64,000 nt of DNA. Origin: Elysia chlorotica (taxonomy: Eukaryota > Mollusca > Gastropoda > Plakobranchidae). Position 1 is the first letter of the stretch; the number at the start of each line of letters is the position of its first letter. Location of the stretch: NCBI GenBank assembly GCA_003991915.1, contig RQTK01000208.1, forward strand, positions 523,793 to 587,792. The letters run 5' to 3'. Position numbers and translations under genes: made by a program. The notes beneath the pieces were generated by a model. That model had not been told where the DNA came from. It ran no database searches and worked only from the letters and a program-made list of their open reading frames with translations. Below, piece after piece: positions 1 through 9,971 of the stretch.

Positions 1-75
<75 letters not shown>

Positions 76-121
76 GTAATAATGATAATGATAGTAATAA
101 AAATGCACTTTATTTAAGTGG
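1..121 (-). repeat. (ATA)n tract joined to a short conserved tail element
   Basis: Bases 1-74 are a pure ATA repeat cut by the window edge, then degenerate to about 100. They run into AATGCACTTTATTTAAG. The same order (an ATA/ATT tract next to a TGCA-TTTAT segment) occurs at 44545-44606 on this strand and at 16006-16117 on the other. I therefore read this as a truncated minus-strand copy of that tail-like element, with the microsatellite as its A/T-rich end. Confidence 0.5.
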
Positions 122-928
122 TCTTCTACCCCAAACAGACATAAAAACACATTAAATTTTGAATTTTGCCTTAAAAAATGAGAGGACGTCAAGACAAAAA
201 ATTACTCAACAATATATTGATAAAAATAAATGGTCATAAAAGACCTAATGTAGGTATGTACAATTTTGAGAGATAAAACAAATATTCATTATATTTTTTT
301 AGTTCCATAAAATCTATTCACTATCATTTTTTTCTGAAATCGCCTGCTTGTTTCCTTGTAAGAGGTTCTATGCTCAGTATTTCTTTCTTTCATTGCTAGT
401 CAGTGTCTCTCTCATACAACGTATACTTTTTAGGGTCATTATTTTTCAAGTGTGAAATTTGTTCATTAACAGTGACTAGAGTGTTAAACAGATGAAATTA
501 GTGAACTATTCAATATTATTAAAAAAATAATAGTAATAATAATGTTTTCTTCCTAGATCCTATATAGTATTTTTTGGGTGATGATTTGTTTTGATTTTCC
601 TATTTGTTTCATAACATAATTTATAACATCATGTTTTGTCACAGACTATGTTTTCACCTTGAAGTATCTCTAAAAACAAGTAACTACTTTAGACCTGAAG
701 GTCAAGTTATCTCATCAAGCAAAAGTAGCAAGGTTATGTATTGCTAATTCCCTTGTTCTAGTCTATAAAAGATAACACACTGCACAAAGCGCACAAGCAG
801 AAAACAGAAGTTTCTTAGATCTACTACAAAATAGCACTTTGACTTTTCTCCTTATTTAACATCTTAAATGAACTTACTTGAAAAACTTTTTTTTTAATCT
901 TATTTTTTTAATACAAGCAAATTATGCT
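122..928. other. AT-rich sequence without a recognisable gene
   Basis: No convincing coding frame is visible. The stretch around 690-755 (AAGTTATCTCATCAAGCAAA) resembles segments at about 45565-45625 and 60275-60330, so it carries a small dispersed repeat. Otherwise nothing was recognised. Confidence 0.5.
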
Positions 929-995
929 GCAGACAGGCAGACAGGCAGACAGGCATACAGGCAGACAGGCAGACAGGCAGGCAGGCAGACAGGCA
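929..995. repeat. CAGACAGG-type microsatellite
   Basis: Alternating CAGA and CAGG tetramers, with one CATA variant and a short run of pure CAGG. Confidence 0.9.
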
Positions 996-1154
996 AATAA
1001 TCAAATTACACGCAATCAGGGTTGTCCCCGTTACCCGAATTGAATTTGTCCTAAAGCTCTCCGCTTTGGTCTGATTGGTCCCCTGGAGAGAGTTGTTTCG
1101 TGGCCTTGTATTGCATGACCTGTGGTTAAAAATGAACGAGGTTAGTTGGTCGAT

Positions 1155-1265
1155 TCATAGGCAACATGGTGGAGCCAGGGTTAGAAGATAAGATCTTCGG
1201 GTTCGTGTCTCACTCTAATCGTTATATTTATTTCATACTGTTTGGGTCAGTGTCAGTATATTGGT
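1155..1265 (+). mobile_element. Degenerate tRNA-SINE head fragment (possible)
   Basis: Contains a weak box-B-like string (CGGGTTCGTGTCTC) followed by the SINE-body signature GGGTCAGTGTCAGTATA, in the order seen in better copies at 23370 and 40815. The rest of the body is absent or unrecognisable. Confidence 0.35.
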
Positions 1266-1269
1266 ATCT

Positions 1270-1779
1270 CACTTTGGGGTTATGGAGCCGTATATGACTT
1301 TAATGAAACCTAGGAAACGTTTTCGTGATCACTTTCGTGGCTTTATATCGACGATATTGTACTATCCTATAACGTTTTGCTTTATAAATAAATGTTATAT
1401 TTATAAAGCAAGACCCAGTTCTAGATATGAGTACAACTAGAGTGAAGACTAGTACAGGTTAAGGGGAACAAATTGTTCAGAATAATAACCGTAAGAGCGT
1501 AACTAAGATCGTTGTTTTTGGGCTTATTATGAAAACATAATACACGGAATTCGTAAAGAATAATGACGTTTAACCTTATAGAGAAATTGACGTCATGTAA
1601 CTAATTCAGTATTATAAGCCGGCTCAAACCACCTTAACGCATAAACGGGTTTTAAAATGTTATAACTCGATTAATAAAGGATTTTAAATTACAAATTTAC
1701 ACCCATCGTATTTCAATTTACGTGCCATCTTCTACTCACCTAATATAATTGCCGAATCGCCAATTTATCTGGCTCTGTT

Positions 1780-1780
<1 letters not shown>
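1270..1780. other. AT-rich non-coding sequence
   Basis: No recognisable gene or repeat family was seen. It precedes the CTGT minisatellite. Confidence 0.4.
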
Positions 1781-1832
<52 letters not shown>

Positions 1833-2246
1833 ATGTCTGTCTGTCTGTCTGTCTGTCTTTCTGTCTGTCTGTCTGTCTGTCTGTCTGTATGTCTGTCTGT
1901 CTGTCTGTCTGTCTTTCTGTCTGTCTGTCTGTCTGTCTGTCTGTATGTCTGTCTGTCTGTCTGTCTGTCTTTCTGTCTGTCTGTCTGTCTGTCTGTCTGT
2001 ATGTCTGTCTGTCTGTCTGTCTGTCTTTCTGTCTGTCTGTCTGTCTGTCTGTCTGTATGTCTGTCTGTCTGTCTGTCTGTCTTTCTGTCTGTCTGTCTGT
2101 CTGTCTGTCTGTATGTCTGTCTGTCTGTCTGTCTGTCTTTCTGTCTGTCTGTCTGTCTGTCTGTCTGTATGTCTGTCTGTCTGTCTGTCTGTCTTTCTGT
2201 CTGTCTGTCTGTCTGTCTGTCTGTATGTTATTATTATTATTATTAA
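1781..2246. repeat. CTGT array with 56-bp higher-order period
   Basis: Tetramer CTGT repeats are punctuated by one GTATGT and one CTTTCT variant at fixed spacing. The GTATGT variant recurs at 1831, 1887, 1943, 1999, 2055, 2111, 2167 and 2223, exactly 56 bp apart. The array is therefore a 56-bp minisatellite built on a microsatellite, about 8 units long. It ends in a short ATT run (2229-2246). Long open frames across it (Ser-Val-Cys-Leu repeats) are artefacts. Confidence 0.95.
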
Positions 2247-2754
2247 GGGAATATATTGATTTTATAAAACTTAGTGATTTTTTTCATAGTACATAACAGC
2301 TTGAATTAGTAACGTATGATGAATTAAATGTTATTGGCGAAGTAGAAAAAACTGCAAGGAAGAATGTAAAGGTAAGTTAATTTACAAAACAAATCTAACT
2401 AAAAACGGGAAATTATCTTTTTTTCTAATACTACATGTCTGTCTCTTTGTACTATAATTCGATCAACAGTGGTTTTTTTTTCAATTAAAACTTAAATAGA
2501 ATGATATATTATTAAGTTGTTCTAAGCCCTTTATTTTTTAACCTTACACTTATTATAAATTGTGCATATTTTGTAAATTTTTGGTCATTTGACTTTTTTA
2601 AAAAGCAATGTTCAGACAAAGAACATTTTGATACATTGACCATTGAGAGAAACCAAACTGGATATTTGACCGGTTGACACGCCTACGTCAGACTCCAGTG
2701 CAAGGTTCTAAAAATAGATCTGGCTTGAACACTGGATCATGAAGGATTTTAACG
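2247..2754. other. AT-rich non-coding sequence
   Basis: No coding signal recognised. Homopolymer A and T runs are frequent. Confidence 0.4.
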
Positions 2755-2927
2755 AGGCTACCAAAAATAACAGGTATGGTCACCGAAATGATCTGACATT
2801 CCTCAGTTTGAAACAAAGTAAACAATATAATTAAGATATTTGGTACAATTAGGACAGTTTACGTTCTAAGTCTAGTAGGTTTATCTTGAGTCAATTCGGT
2901 GACTTTGCCTATTATTTTAGACAGCTG
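2755..2927 (+). mobile_element. MITE of the GAGGCT/CACCGAA family, short copy
   Basis: The left end reads GAGGCTACCAAAAATAACAG, then a CACCGAA box. The right end reads CGGTGACTTTGCC then TATTATTTTAGACAGC, and its reverse complement matches the left end over about 30 bp with a few mismatches. The core is shorter than in the ~250-360-bp copies at 37811 and 41147. No transposase is encoded. A target-site duplication is not clear by eye. Confidence 0.75.
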
Positions 2928-2957
2928 CGCTAAAGCCCAATTATAAAGGCGGATTTG

Positions 2958-3062
2958 TTGTTTCTTAGCTTCCAACGCCAACGTTATATAGGCTATCTTG
3001 TGGACAAGCCCCAAGACTATGGTCTGGCAATATTTTATGCTGTCACTGCGAGAGAGAGAGAG

Positions 3063-3094
<32 letters not shown>

Positions 3095-3099
3095 CGAGC

Positions 3100-3151
<52 letters not shown>

Positions 3152-3230
3152 AAGAGAGAGAGCAAGGATATTATGACATATCTCTCAAGCGCTCAAGCTA
3201 TACTGGCACCGACTCAACCAGTAGAGGACG
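2958..3230 (-). mobile_element. tRNA-derived SINE, body split by a GA microsatellite
   Basis: Bases 2958-3048 match the antisense SINE tail: CCAACGCCAACG, a GGCTAT-TTGTGGAC motif, then CCCCAAGACT. Bases 3195-3230 match a more internal SINE part (CACCGACTCAACCAGTAG). Between them lies a GA tract, exactly where other copies have CACGAGACAGGG. The microsatellite appears to have grown from this internal GAGA motif. Confidence 0.7.
3050..3163. repeat. (GA)n with GATA interruptions
   Basis: Nearly pure GA dinucleotide tract with a short GATA block and two CGAAAG interruptions. Confidence 0.95.
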
Positions 3231-3259
3231 CAATAGAAAACTACCTCTGATGTGAACGA

Positions 3260-4170
3260 GCTGCACCAGGCCAATGTTAAATAGATACTTAAAACAGGGT
3301 TTGAAATGGTTCGATGATTTTTGCTGCTACGATGTATTGCCATAATTAACGGACTTAAAATCGTAGAGGAAAATAACTTGTGTGTTTGTAGATGCATATG
3401 GGAGTAGGTTTTCTAAATAATAATTATGTAATAATGACATTGCCTTTATGCAACAGTAATACACGAGTATGTGATATGTTTGTTTATTATCTTGTCTGCC
3501 TCATATGTAATGATTTTGTTAATTTGAATCAAATGTATTTGTACGACAAAGAAAAATAATTCCCCTATGGGATAATAAAGGCTTATCTTATCTAATATGA
3601 AAATAATTATCCGGGTTTATCATGAAAATAATCTGATGTTTACGAGTTTTACAAACAACAAATACAATTGTGTAATGTTTGAGATTTGGAAAGAACAACA
3701 ACAACGACAAGAAAATGAAAATAATATAATGCCTATGATTTGTAACTAACCAAAAAAAAAACAACAACAACAAAATAAAAACAATCTAATATCTACATAT
3801 AAAATAAAGGACATTCGTAATGTAAAAAACAACAACAATAAGATACTGTTATCTAACAGTCTAACACCTTTTTTACTTTGTCAAATTTAACATAACAATT
3901 TTCACTAGATTAAATTTAACTAATACTTCTCTGACATCTTGATACATTCTTTGTATAGTGTCTTATCTTGTTTCTACATTATTGAACATTTTAGAAAAAA
4001 AAAACGAGATAGGGCATTATACGAAGTAAAAATATAATACAAAAACCTTTTATAACTAACAATCATGAAAGTAAGAGGAAGGCTGTAGTGTTTTGTTTTT
4101 CTTTTAAAAGTGTAGACACTAAACTGAGTTCGTGTGCCGCCTCTTGAAGGCGTCTGTGCGAATACCGATA
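3260..4170. other. AT-rich sequence without recognised gene
   Basis: Contains many CAA/AAC-rich patches (about 3690-3780 and 3820-3840) and no coding region I could support. Confidence 0.4.
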
Positions 4171-4290
4171 AGCAAGATGGCGCCAACTGTGTGCCGGAAG
4201 AGGAACTACATAAGTACCGAGCTTTCTGGGTCAATTCTTGTTAGATCCGGTCTAATGAGAGCAGCTAGAGTGGCATCCCTTGTCTAGCGA
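4171..4290 (+). promoter_or_regulatory. Possible promoter or first-exon patch with an AAGATGGCGCC motif
   Basis: A locally GC-richer patch contains CAAGATGGCGCC, resembling the YY1-type AAGATGGCG element found at some animal promoters and first exons. The ATG inside it opens only 36 codons before a stop, and no clear splice donor follows. This rests on one motif. Confidence 0.15.
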
Positions 4291-4948
4291 AGTAGAGGTC
4301 CCAGGTTGGGTGTTATTTTAGACGAGTGTTTGTGATAGGTGCTTGTCAATCATTATTGGCTGCTACAGGTTCTCCATTACGTTATGGCGTGTATAGTTTA
4401 AGACTTAAATAACCAGAAATGAGGCGTTGGTAGCTATCCTAATGGAGCCAGATGAACACTCTAAAGTTGTGTGGCCTTTTAAATCTCGCAAAATAAAAAC
4501 AAAGCAAATTAAAATGAACATCGCTTCTTTCATATAATTATAATAAAGCAGTTTTTAAGTTGAAATTTAGGACAAAGAGCGCAGAAACACAAAACATTTT
4601 TTATGTTTCTTTACTATTTAGCAAAGTGTGATGATTAAAAAAAATCAGATCTTTATTATGTAAATGAAGTTAGCAATAAAGAACCTAAGCTCTTGCTGAA
4701 ACACCTGTTAACCTCGTTAACTCCGGTTCATTTTCTAATTGCTAGATCTAGTTGTTTACCCACGAAGTTCGTGCTATATTTTCCCCCTGTACTGTTACTT
4801 CTTCCTTTTAACGTCCCTGTTCGCTGCTATCATAATAATGTTACTGTCCTCCTCTTTCTCCTACCCCTTCTTCTTTTTTCTTTTCATTCCTCTGCATCTC
4901 CTTCTTCCTTTCCCTCTTTTTTTGTCCTCATCATCATTCCACTACGAA
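4291..4948. other. Unassigned sequence
   Basis: No gene or repeat family recognised. Pyrimidine-rich from about 4850 as it approaches the CAT array. Confidence 0.4.
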
Positions 4949-5073
<125 letters not shown>

Positions 5074-5306
5074 TTCACCCCGGATTATTTTTTCCCGTGT
5101 ATATCTAGATCTCTTAACGTCAAAATAATAACTAACTAGACCTAAAGTGTGTACTAGTGAAGGTAAAAGAATCATAAAAAGATCATAAAGTCTAATTCAT
5201 GTGAGATTTTGACCATTCTGTCTGACTAAAAGCTAAATAATGACCAAAATAAAACCATAGGACTAGATCGAAAAAGTTTTCTTGAATGTGGACCTAGAGT
5301 CTAGAT

Positions 5307-5393
5307 GCCGTAAGTACAATGTTGCAGTAGCTTCAGATGCAAGTTAGAAGGATAACGACCAATCGTAGGCTAGTTCAACGTTGTATGTACGGC
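5307..5393. mobile_element. Foldback element, ~87 bp (copy 1)
   Basis: Left arm GCCGTAAGTACAATGTTG pairs with the right arm CAACGTTGTATGTACGGC. The copy at 53881-53970 has the same arms. No coding capacity. It behaves like a very small palindromic MITE. Confidence 0.65.
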
Positions 5394-5536
5394 TCTATTG
5401 ATCTAAATCTATCCAAAGGATCTTGATTTAGATTTTAAAACGGTAGCTTGTAGTTCTGGGTTGCCCTTGAACGGCTTAAGCTACATATCTAGATCTAGAT
5501 TTGGACACAGCAGCTCTGGATATATATTAAATTTAG

Positions 5537-5600
5537 GGGAGCATGCACAAACAAGACGTCTCATGGTAACAATATAAGAATAAGAAGGCCTACGATTCTA
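5537..5600 (-). mobile_element. Foldback element, partial (copy 2)
   Basis: ATGCACAAACAAGACG followed by AATATAAGAATAAGAAGGCC matches the reverse complement of the 6099-6190 element over about 60 bp. The other arm is missing or diverged. Confidence 0.5.
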
Positions 5601-5639
5601 CCCATAGACTATATCGATGGATCTTGATTCTGACTAATT

Positions 5640-6070
5640 AGCCTACCTAAAATGTGTAAATTGTTAATACCACATGATATTTATGATACAACTCGATTAC
5701 TATTGTTGCAGCGCAGGCTAATCGTGTTGGCTGAAAAATACTATAATTATATGCATTATTTTGTCCAATTTATATTTATTGGTTAAAAAAAAAAAGAATA
5801 AAATCATTTTTACTCACGGTGTGCACAAATCTTTTCACACCGTTTAATTTGATCTTTGCCTTTTCTTAACCTCAATCAAGGCGTAGAGTATGTCATTGGA
5901 AATTAAAGCGTAAATAGAAAAAAGTGTCAATTTCTCGATTCAATAAAATGATCGTTATCAAATGCTCATTTAAAAAACGAAATTTTATATACACGTTATT
6001 AATAACATTATTCTTGGCCACGTTTGAGTTTAGTTTCGACCCGTTTTCTATAACAGTTGAGCAAAAGACA
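5640..6070. other. AT-rich unassigned sequence
   Basis: No coding or repeat family recognised. A/T homopolymers and ATTT-rich DNA. Confidence 0.4.
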
Positions 6071-6098
6071 ATCTATTGATTTCGACCCCTAGGGTAGA

Positions 6099-6190
6099 AT
6101 GCACGAACACGACGCAGCTTACGTCTCGTCATAAGCCTTCTAATTCTTATATTCTTACGAAAAGACGTGAACTACGTCTTGTTTGTGCAT
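6099..6190 (+). mobile_element. Foldback element, ~92 bp (copy 3)
   Basis: Ends ATGCACGAACACGACG and CGTCTTGTTTGTGCAT are imperfect inverted repeats. Outside the element a direct repeat (TCTATTGATTTYGACCC) occurs at about 6072-6090 and 6200-6218. The interior (CAGCTTACGTCTCGTC then ATAAGCC) resembles the copy at 59894, linking all five small foldbacks. Confidence 0.55.
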
Positions 6191-6360
6191 ATAAAGAAGA
6201 TCTATTGATTTTGACCCTAGGAACTCGTCTGTAACAGACTGTTAGAGACGTTCTATTAGTGAAGTACATGCACCACGCCCGCGTAACAACGTTGACCTCA
6301 TTGCCAGAAGATTAGAACAGTGATAATTCAGTCTATCTGTCTCAGACATGTCTAGTATAG

Positions 6361-6647
6361 CACCTAAAGGCACGAGCCTTTAAGAAACTATTCGTCACCT
6401 TTGTGGCTGCTAAGAAGTCAAAGAGTATAAAGAGTAAATTAATGTCGGAACGACTTTTCACAGAAAGGTTGTGTCCCTTGATCAATATTAGTGACGCACT
6501 TCATCATGATTCGGACCGACTTCAATGGCGAGTTGCAGACTTTGTGAAAACGGAGCCCAATGAGAAAATGAAGACCATAGGTAAGAGAATATACAGTGCC
6601 GTCAAATCACAACTTTACCCTAGACTTACGGAGCCAATGAGCGATTG
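6361..6647 (+). CDS. Candidate exon or coding relic of unknown function
   Basis: An open frame runs from 6361, just after an in-frame TAG at 6358, to a TAA at 6649. It has varied amino-acid composition, unlike the repeat-driven frames elsewhere. The first ATG in frame is at 6442 (MSERLFTERL), and the protein ends near RLTEPMSDW. A consensus donor AG|GTAAGA lies at 6580/6581 and a weaker G|GTAAAT at 6647/6648, so an internal exon ending at either is possible. Just downstream in the +1 frame (6641-6780) there is another protein-like stretch ending near VQLLTLNNQE, which could be a frameshifted continuation. The family was not recognised. The upstream acceptor is weak, so this may be a decayed gene fragment rather than a live exon. 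Confidence 0.3.
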
Positions 6648-6780
6648 GTAAATCCCGTGGTAGGAGTTGTAATTATGTGTTCCGTTATCGTCGTATTGAT
6701 CCCAAGGCCTCTATTACTGTTTGCTGTTTATGTATGGCATGTCACACAGTGCAACTTCTCACTCTGAACAATCAGGAATG

Positions 6781-6990
6781 AATGATAAAAGACGCCCAGA
6801 CTGACTTGTGTTAAGGTTATCTACAACCTCAACGCGCCTCCAGAATTTAGACATTATTATTAACAAGAACACCGACCCCCTTTTTAGCTTGAGAACGTTT
6901 GCATTATTTTGTACTACATTAAGTGCAAATGGGATATTTAACAAAAATTAGTTCGACATGTAAATGAATTTGCAGTTGTGTGTAATATCA
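6781..6990. other. Unassigned sequence
   Basis: No recognised gene or repeat. Confidence 0.35.
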
Positions 6991-6992
6991 CC

Positions 6993-7051
<59 letters not shown>

Positions 7052-7091
7052 CCTATCTCTCTCTCTCTCTGCCTCTCTCTCCGTTCCCATG

Positions 7092-7124
<33 letters not shown>
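6991..7124. repeat. Poly-C (13) followed by (CT)n
   Basis: Thirteen consecutive C at 6991-7003, then CT dinucleotides with TGTGCCTAT, GCCT and CCGTTCCCATG interruptions. A homopyrimidine strand over about 130 bp. Confidence 0.95.
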
Positions 7125-7590
7125 TGTATATCATATATACTACAAATAATTCATCTTTGCTTACATTAACGTTTTTACAGCAGTGTTTTGAAGGGAGCAA
7201 TTGCGTCCCGCTCTTCTCTCCTTGGCGCCGATTCATGATCGATTCATTGTGTGTATTGATAATTTGCTTTATATTATTCATGCAGATGTAGCTTAGTTTC
7301 ATTGTGTTCTTATTTATGAATAATGTGAAGCTTTGTGCTGGGTGGGTAGCATATTTCAAAGAGATTGAACAAAAACAGCAACAACAACAAACAAATACAA
7401 AAAACATCGAAAAAAAAAAAAACGCCTTTGGGTGCCACATTTATGCTATAAGGGGGGATTTAAGCAAGTGTTAATTTTTTTTCTTTGCGTTTCCTTTTTA
7501 CTTTTTTTAGGTAAAAATGTAAAAAAAAAAACTAATGTTAAAAAGCATTCGCCAAACACAGTGTGTGAATACAGATTAGTTATAGAGATT
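7125..7590. other. Unassigned sequence with A- and T-runs
   Basis: No gene recognised. An AAC/CAA-rich patch at 7366-7425 and T-rich/A-rich patches at 7468-7530. Confidence 0.4.
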
Positions 7591-7691
7591 GAAACAAAAC
7601 AAAACAAAAAAACAACTGCAAACAATAAGCAAGAAAAACAACAACAAAAAACAGCCACAAACACCACACAAAACAAACAAACAAACAAACA
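7591..7691. repeat. A/C-rich low complexity ending in (CAAA)n
   Basis: AAAAC, CAA and CAAA motifs ending in about five CAAA units. Confidence 0.85.
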
Positions 7692-7946
7692 ATGATATGA
7701 TTGAGGATTTATTTCTTATACCTTTGCACTAGCTCCTTTTCCCGTCATTCATTCTAGCGACGGTTGTTTGTTTTTTTTCTGATTAAAAGGAAAACCTGAT
7801 GTGGCCGGCGATCCTTATGTTTGTGTGTTTTATTGGATTTTTGTTTATTATCTAAGATACGTGTGATTAAATTTTTTGCACGTTAACAAACAAACCACGG
7901 TAACTGCACCCTCGTAATCAGAAATTTTATATCGATTTTCCTTTTT

Positions 7947-8008
7947 GAGACGCATGTTAGATAATATTAATAAGAAAGAGACGCATGTTAGATAATATTA
8001 ATAAGAAA
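7947..8008. repeat. Perfect 31-bp tandem duplication
   Basis: GAGACGCATG..TTAATAAGAAA occurs twice head to tail with identical sequence (7947-7977 and 7978-8008). Confidence 0.9.
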
Positions 8009-8062
8009 GATGTTTATATGTGAGTAGCTTTATTTTCAAATCTGTCTTCATAATTTTTTCTG

Positions 8063-9008
8063 AGAAAAGCAATTTACAACAATGCTCCAACCACAAAATA
8101 ATAGTTCTAATTAGACATGAAAGCAAAATAATGCTTAAAATCAGTTTTTTATCAGAAATAATGAGAAATGTTGAACACGATCAAAGAAATAATCTTTTTA
8201 ATGAGCCTTGCATCACCCGAGGTATGATGATGATACTGCATTGCTCTATATATACAAGCTCTGGAGGGTTGTTGAGTTGTTTTTGAGTTGATTTAACGTC
8301 CAACATCAGCACTATATAAGCTATATTGTGGACGGGCCCTAAGACTGACGTATGACAATTTTAAGTGCTGCCACACACGAGACAGGGTGGGGATACCATG
8401 ACTCCTGTCTCAGTCGGTCACATTAAACTAACACCGACCTAACCAGTAGGGAGTGCAACCGCCAGGGCTCGAACCCAAACCTTTTGAATCGGAAGCCGAT
8501 GTTCTACCCCAAGGCTACCGCGCTCCCTGGGATTTGACAAGCTGGCCCAAACAGTTAAAGAGCACAGCGAAAAGAAAGAACTGCTGCTGAAAGTTAAGAA
8601 AACTAAAATTGTTAACATCGACAGGTGCAGCTCTGTTGCAGATGTGATAGTAAACGTCGAAAAGGTCGAGCGTGTAGACCTTTTTGAATACATAGGTTCT
8701 AGGTTTCACGGAGACAAAAATGATTAGCGGAAATAAATATTAGAATATCAACAGCCCTCGTAGACTTGAAAAACTATGGAGCGGAAATAACAAAGAGACA
8801 AAACTGAAAATCGTAAGATCTTGCACATTCCCCATTGCCACATTAAGTGTGTGAAGGGTGGACAGTGACAAAACAGATTAAAAGGAAATGTAATTGTTAA
8901 AAAAAATATTAAAATGCTACAGAAAAATTAATGCTTAGCGTGACATGGACACCACACAGACAAAATGACGACACGCGAAAAGACCTGATGCCAATATGTG
9001 ACAATTGA
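8063..9008 (+). pseudogene. Decayed LINE reverse transcriptase with nested SINE
   Basis: Pieces of a non-LTR retrotransposon reverse transcriptase occur in the expected order but in shifting frames. About 8080-8165 encodes NHKIIVLIRHESKIMLKI, resembling the (N/D)xRxIxLxxHxSKIMLKI segment of LINE RTs. At 8220-8246 is RYDDDTALL, the catalytic YxDD box (usually YADD). After an antisense SINE (8270-8530), 8530-8727 is open and contains VKEHSEKKELLLKVKKTKIV and a FEYIGS motif (usually FxYLGS). In the next frame, TKLKIVRSCTFPIATL (8798-8845) matches the conserved thumb region. In a third frame come CEGWTVTKQI (8850-8879) and SVTWTPHRQNDD (about 8937-8972). At least three frameshifts, several stops and a large deletion between the first two segments make it non-functional. 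RT identity is by motif recognition, and the clade is not assigned. Confidence 0.8.
8270..8530 (-). mobile_element. tRNA-derived SINE, near full length, inserted in a LINE
   Basis: The tail is TTGATTTAACGTCCAACATC, then the body signatures CTATATTGTGGACGGGCCC and ACTCCTGTCTCAGTCGGTCA. It ends with the antisense tRNA-like head containing box B (GGGCTCGAACCC) and box A (TTCTACCCCAAGGCTACC). It lies between the RT catalytic box and the following RT segment, so it entered an already existing LINE copy. No clear target-site duplication. Confidence 0.9.
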
Positions 9009-9169
9009 ATAAATGCCGTCATCAAGGGCCATGCCTGTACATAGCAAATTCAGTGGAGGCGTTTATCGATTAAAATATAAGATGAGCAACAATGAAGAAG
9101 AAGCACCAACACCCATTGCTTGAATAATAAAGAGAGTCAACCCTCTAACATCTTTTCTTTCTCATATAT
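9009..9169. other. Unassigned sequence downstream of LINE relic
   Basis: May be the diverged end or 3' part of the LINE. I could not recognise conserved residues here. Confidence 0.3.
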
Positions 9170-9186
9170 TTTATACCCTTTCTCTT

Positions 9187-9217
<31 letters not shown>

Positions 9218-9264
9218 TTCTCTTTCTCTCTTTCACTCTCTCTACCACCTCTCTCTCTCCCCCC

Positions 9265-9318
<54 letters not shown>

Positions 9319-9332
9319 TTCTGCCTCTCTCT
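9170..9332. repeat. (CT)n microsatellite
   Basis: CT/TTTC-rich pyrimidine tract including a CCCCCC run, longest pure part about 9266-9315. Confidence 0.95.
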
Positions 9333-9837
9333 GGTCTATACAACACATAATTAATGGAATAAATTCCCAACTTTAAATCTACTTTAACTCTCCACACCTC
9401 GAATGTTTCTAGAGCGTAGAATTTTGTTCATCCAGTACATTTTCTTCTACATAATTCGGGTTTAAAGTTTCTGTCAGACCAAAAACATACTTCAAACGGA
9501 ATGCTAACTGACACCGGGTTTTAGTTGATACGTTCAAAGAGTTATCTTCAATTTGCTACATGATAGAGGGAAAACATTAACTCATTAAGACTTGTGTTTT
9601 CTTAGCCTTGTACAGGTCAAAGCCCTTCAATCCTCATTCAAAAATTTTAGCCATATTTTTTGTTTTTTTTTGCACTAAAAGTGTACCAATCTTGAGATAG
9701 TATTTGGTTTTTTATTTTATATAATTTTAAAACCTTTACTTAGCGTCCCACAATGCACATGAATAGGCACACAAACATTTATATTTATTAAACAATTTTT
9801 TCCACTTGATATTATGTTGCATATTTTTATTTCATGT
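9333..9837. other. AT-rich unassigned sequence
   Basis: No gene or family recognised. Confidence 0.4.
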
Positions 9838-9923
9838 TCTGTCTGTCTGTCTGTCTGTCTATCTGCCTGCCTGTCTCTGTCTGTCCGTCTGTTCATGTAT
9901 CTGTCTCTTTCTCTCAGTCTCTC

Positions 9924-9970
<47 letters not shown>
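9838..9970. repeat. (CTGT)n then (CT)n
   Basis: A short CTGT array grades into CT dinucleotides. Confidence 0.95.

Positions 9971-9971
<1 letters not shown>

Noticed and set aside
1749-2296. Frames of 104-165 codons rich in Ser-Val-Cys-Leu
   Set aside because: Translation of the CTGT array. A tetramer repeat gives the same four-residue cycle in every frame.
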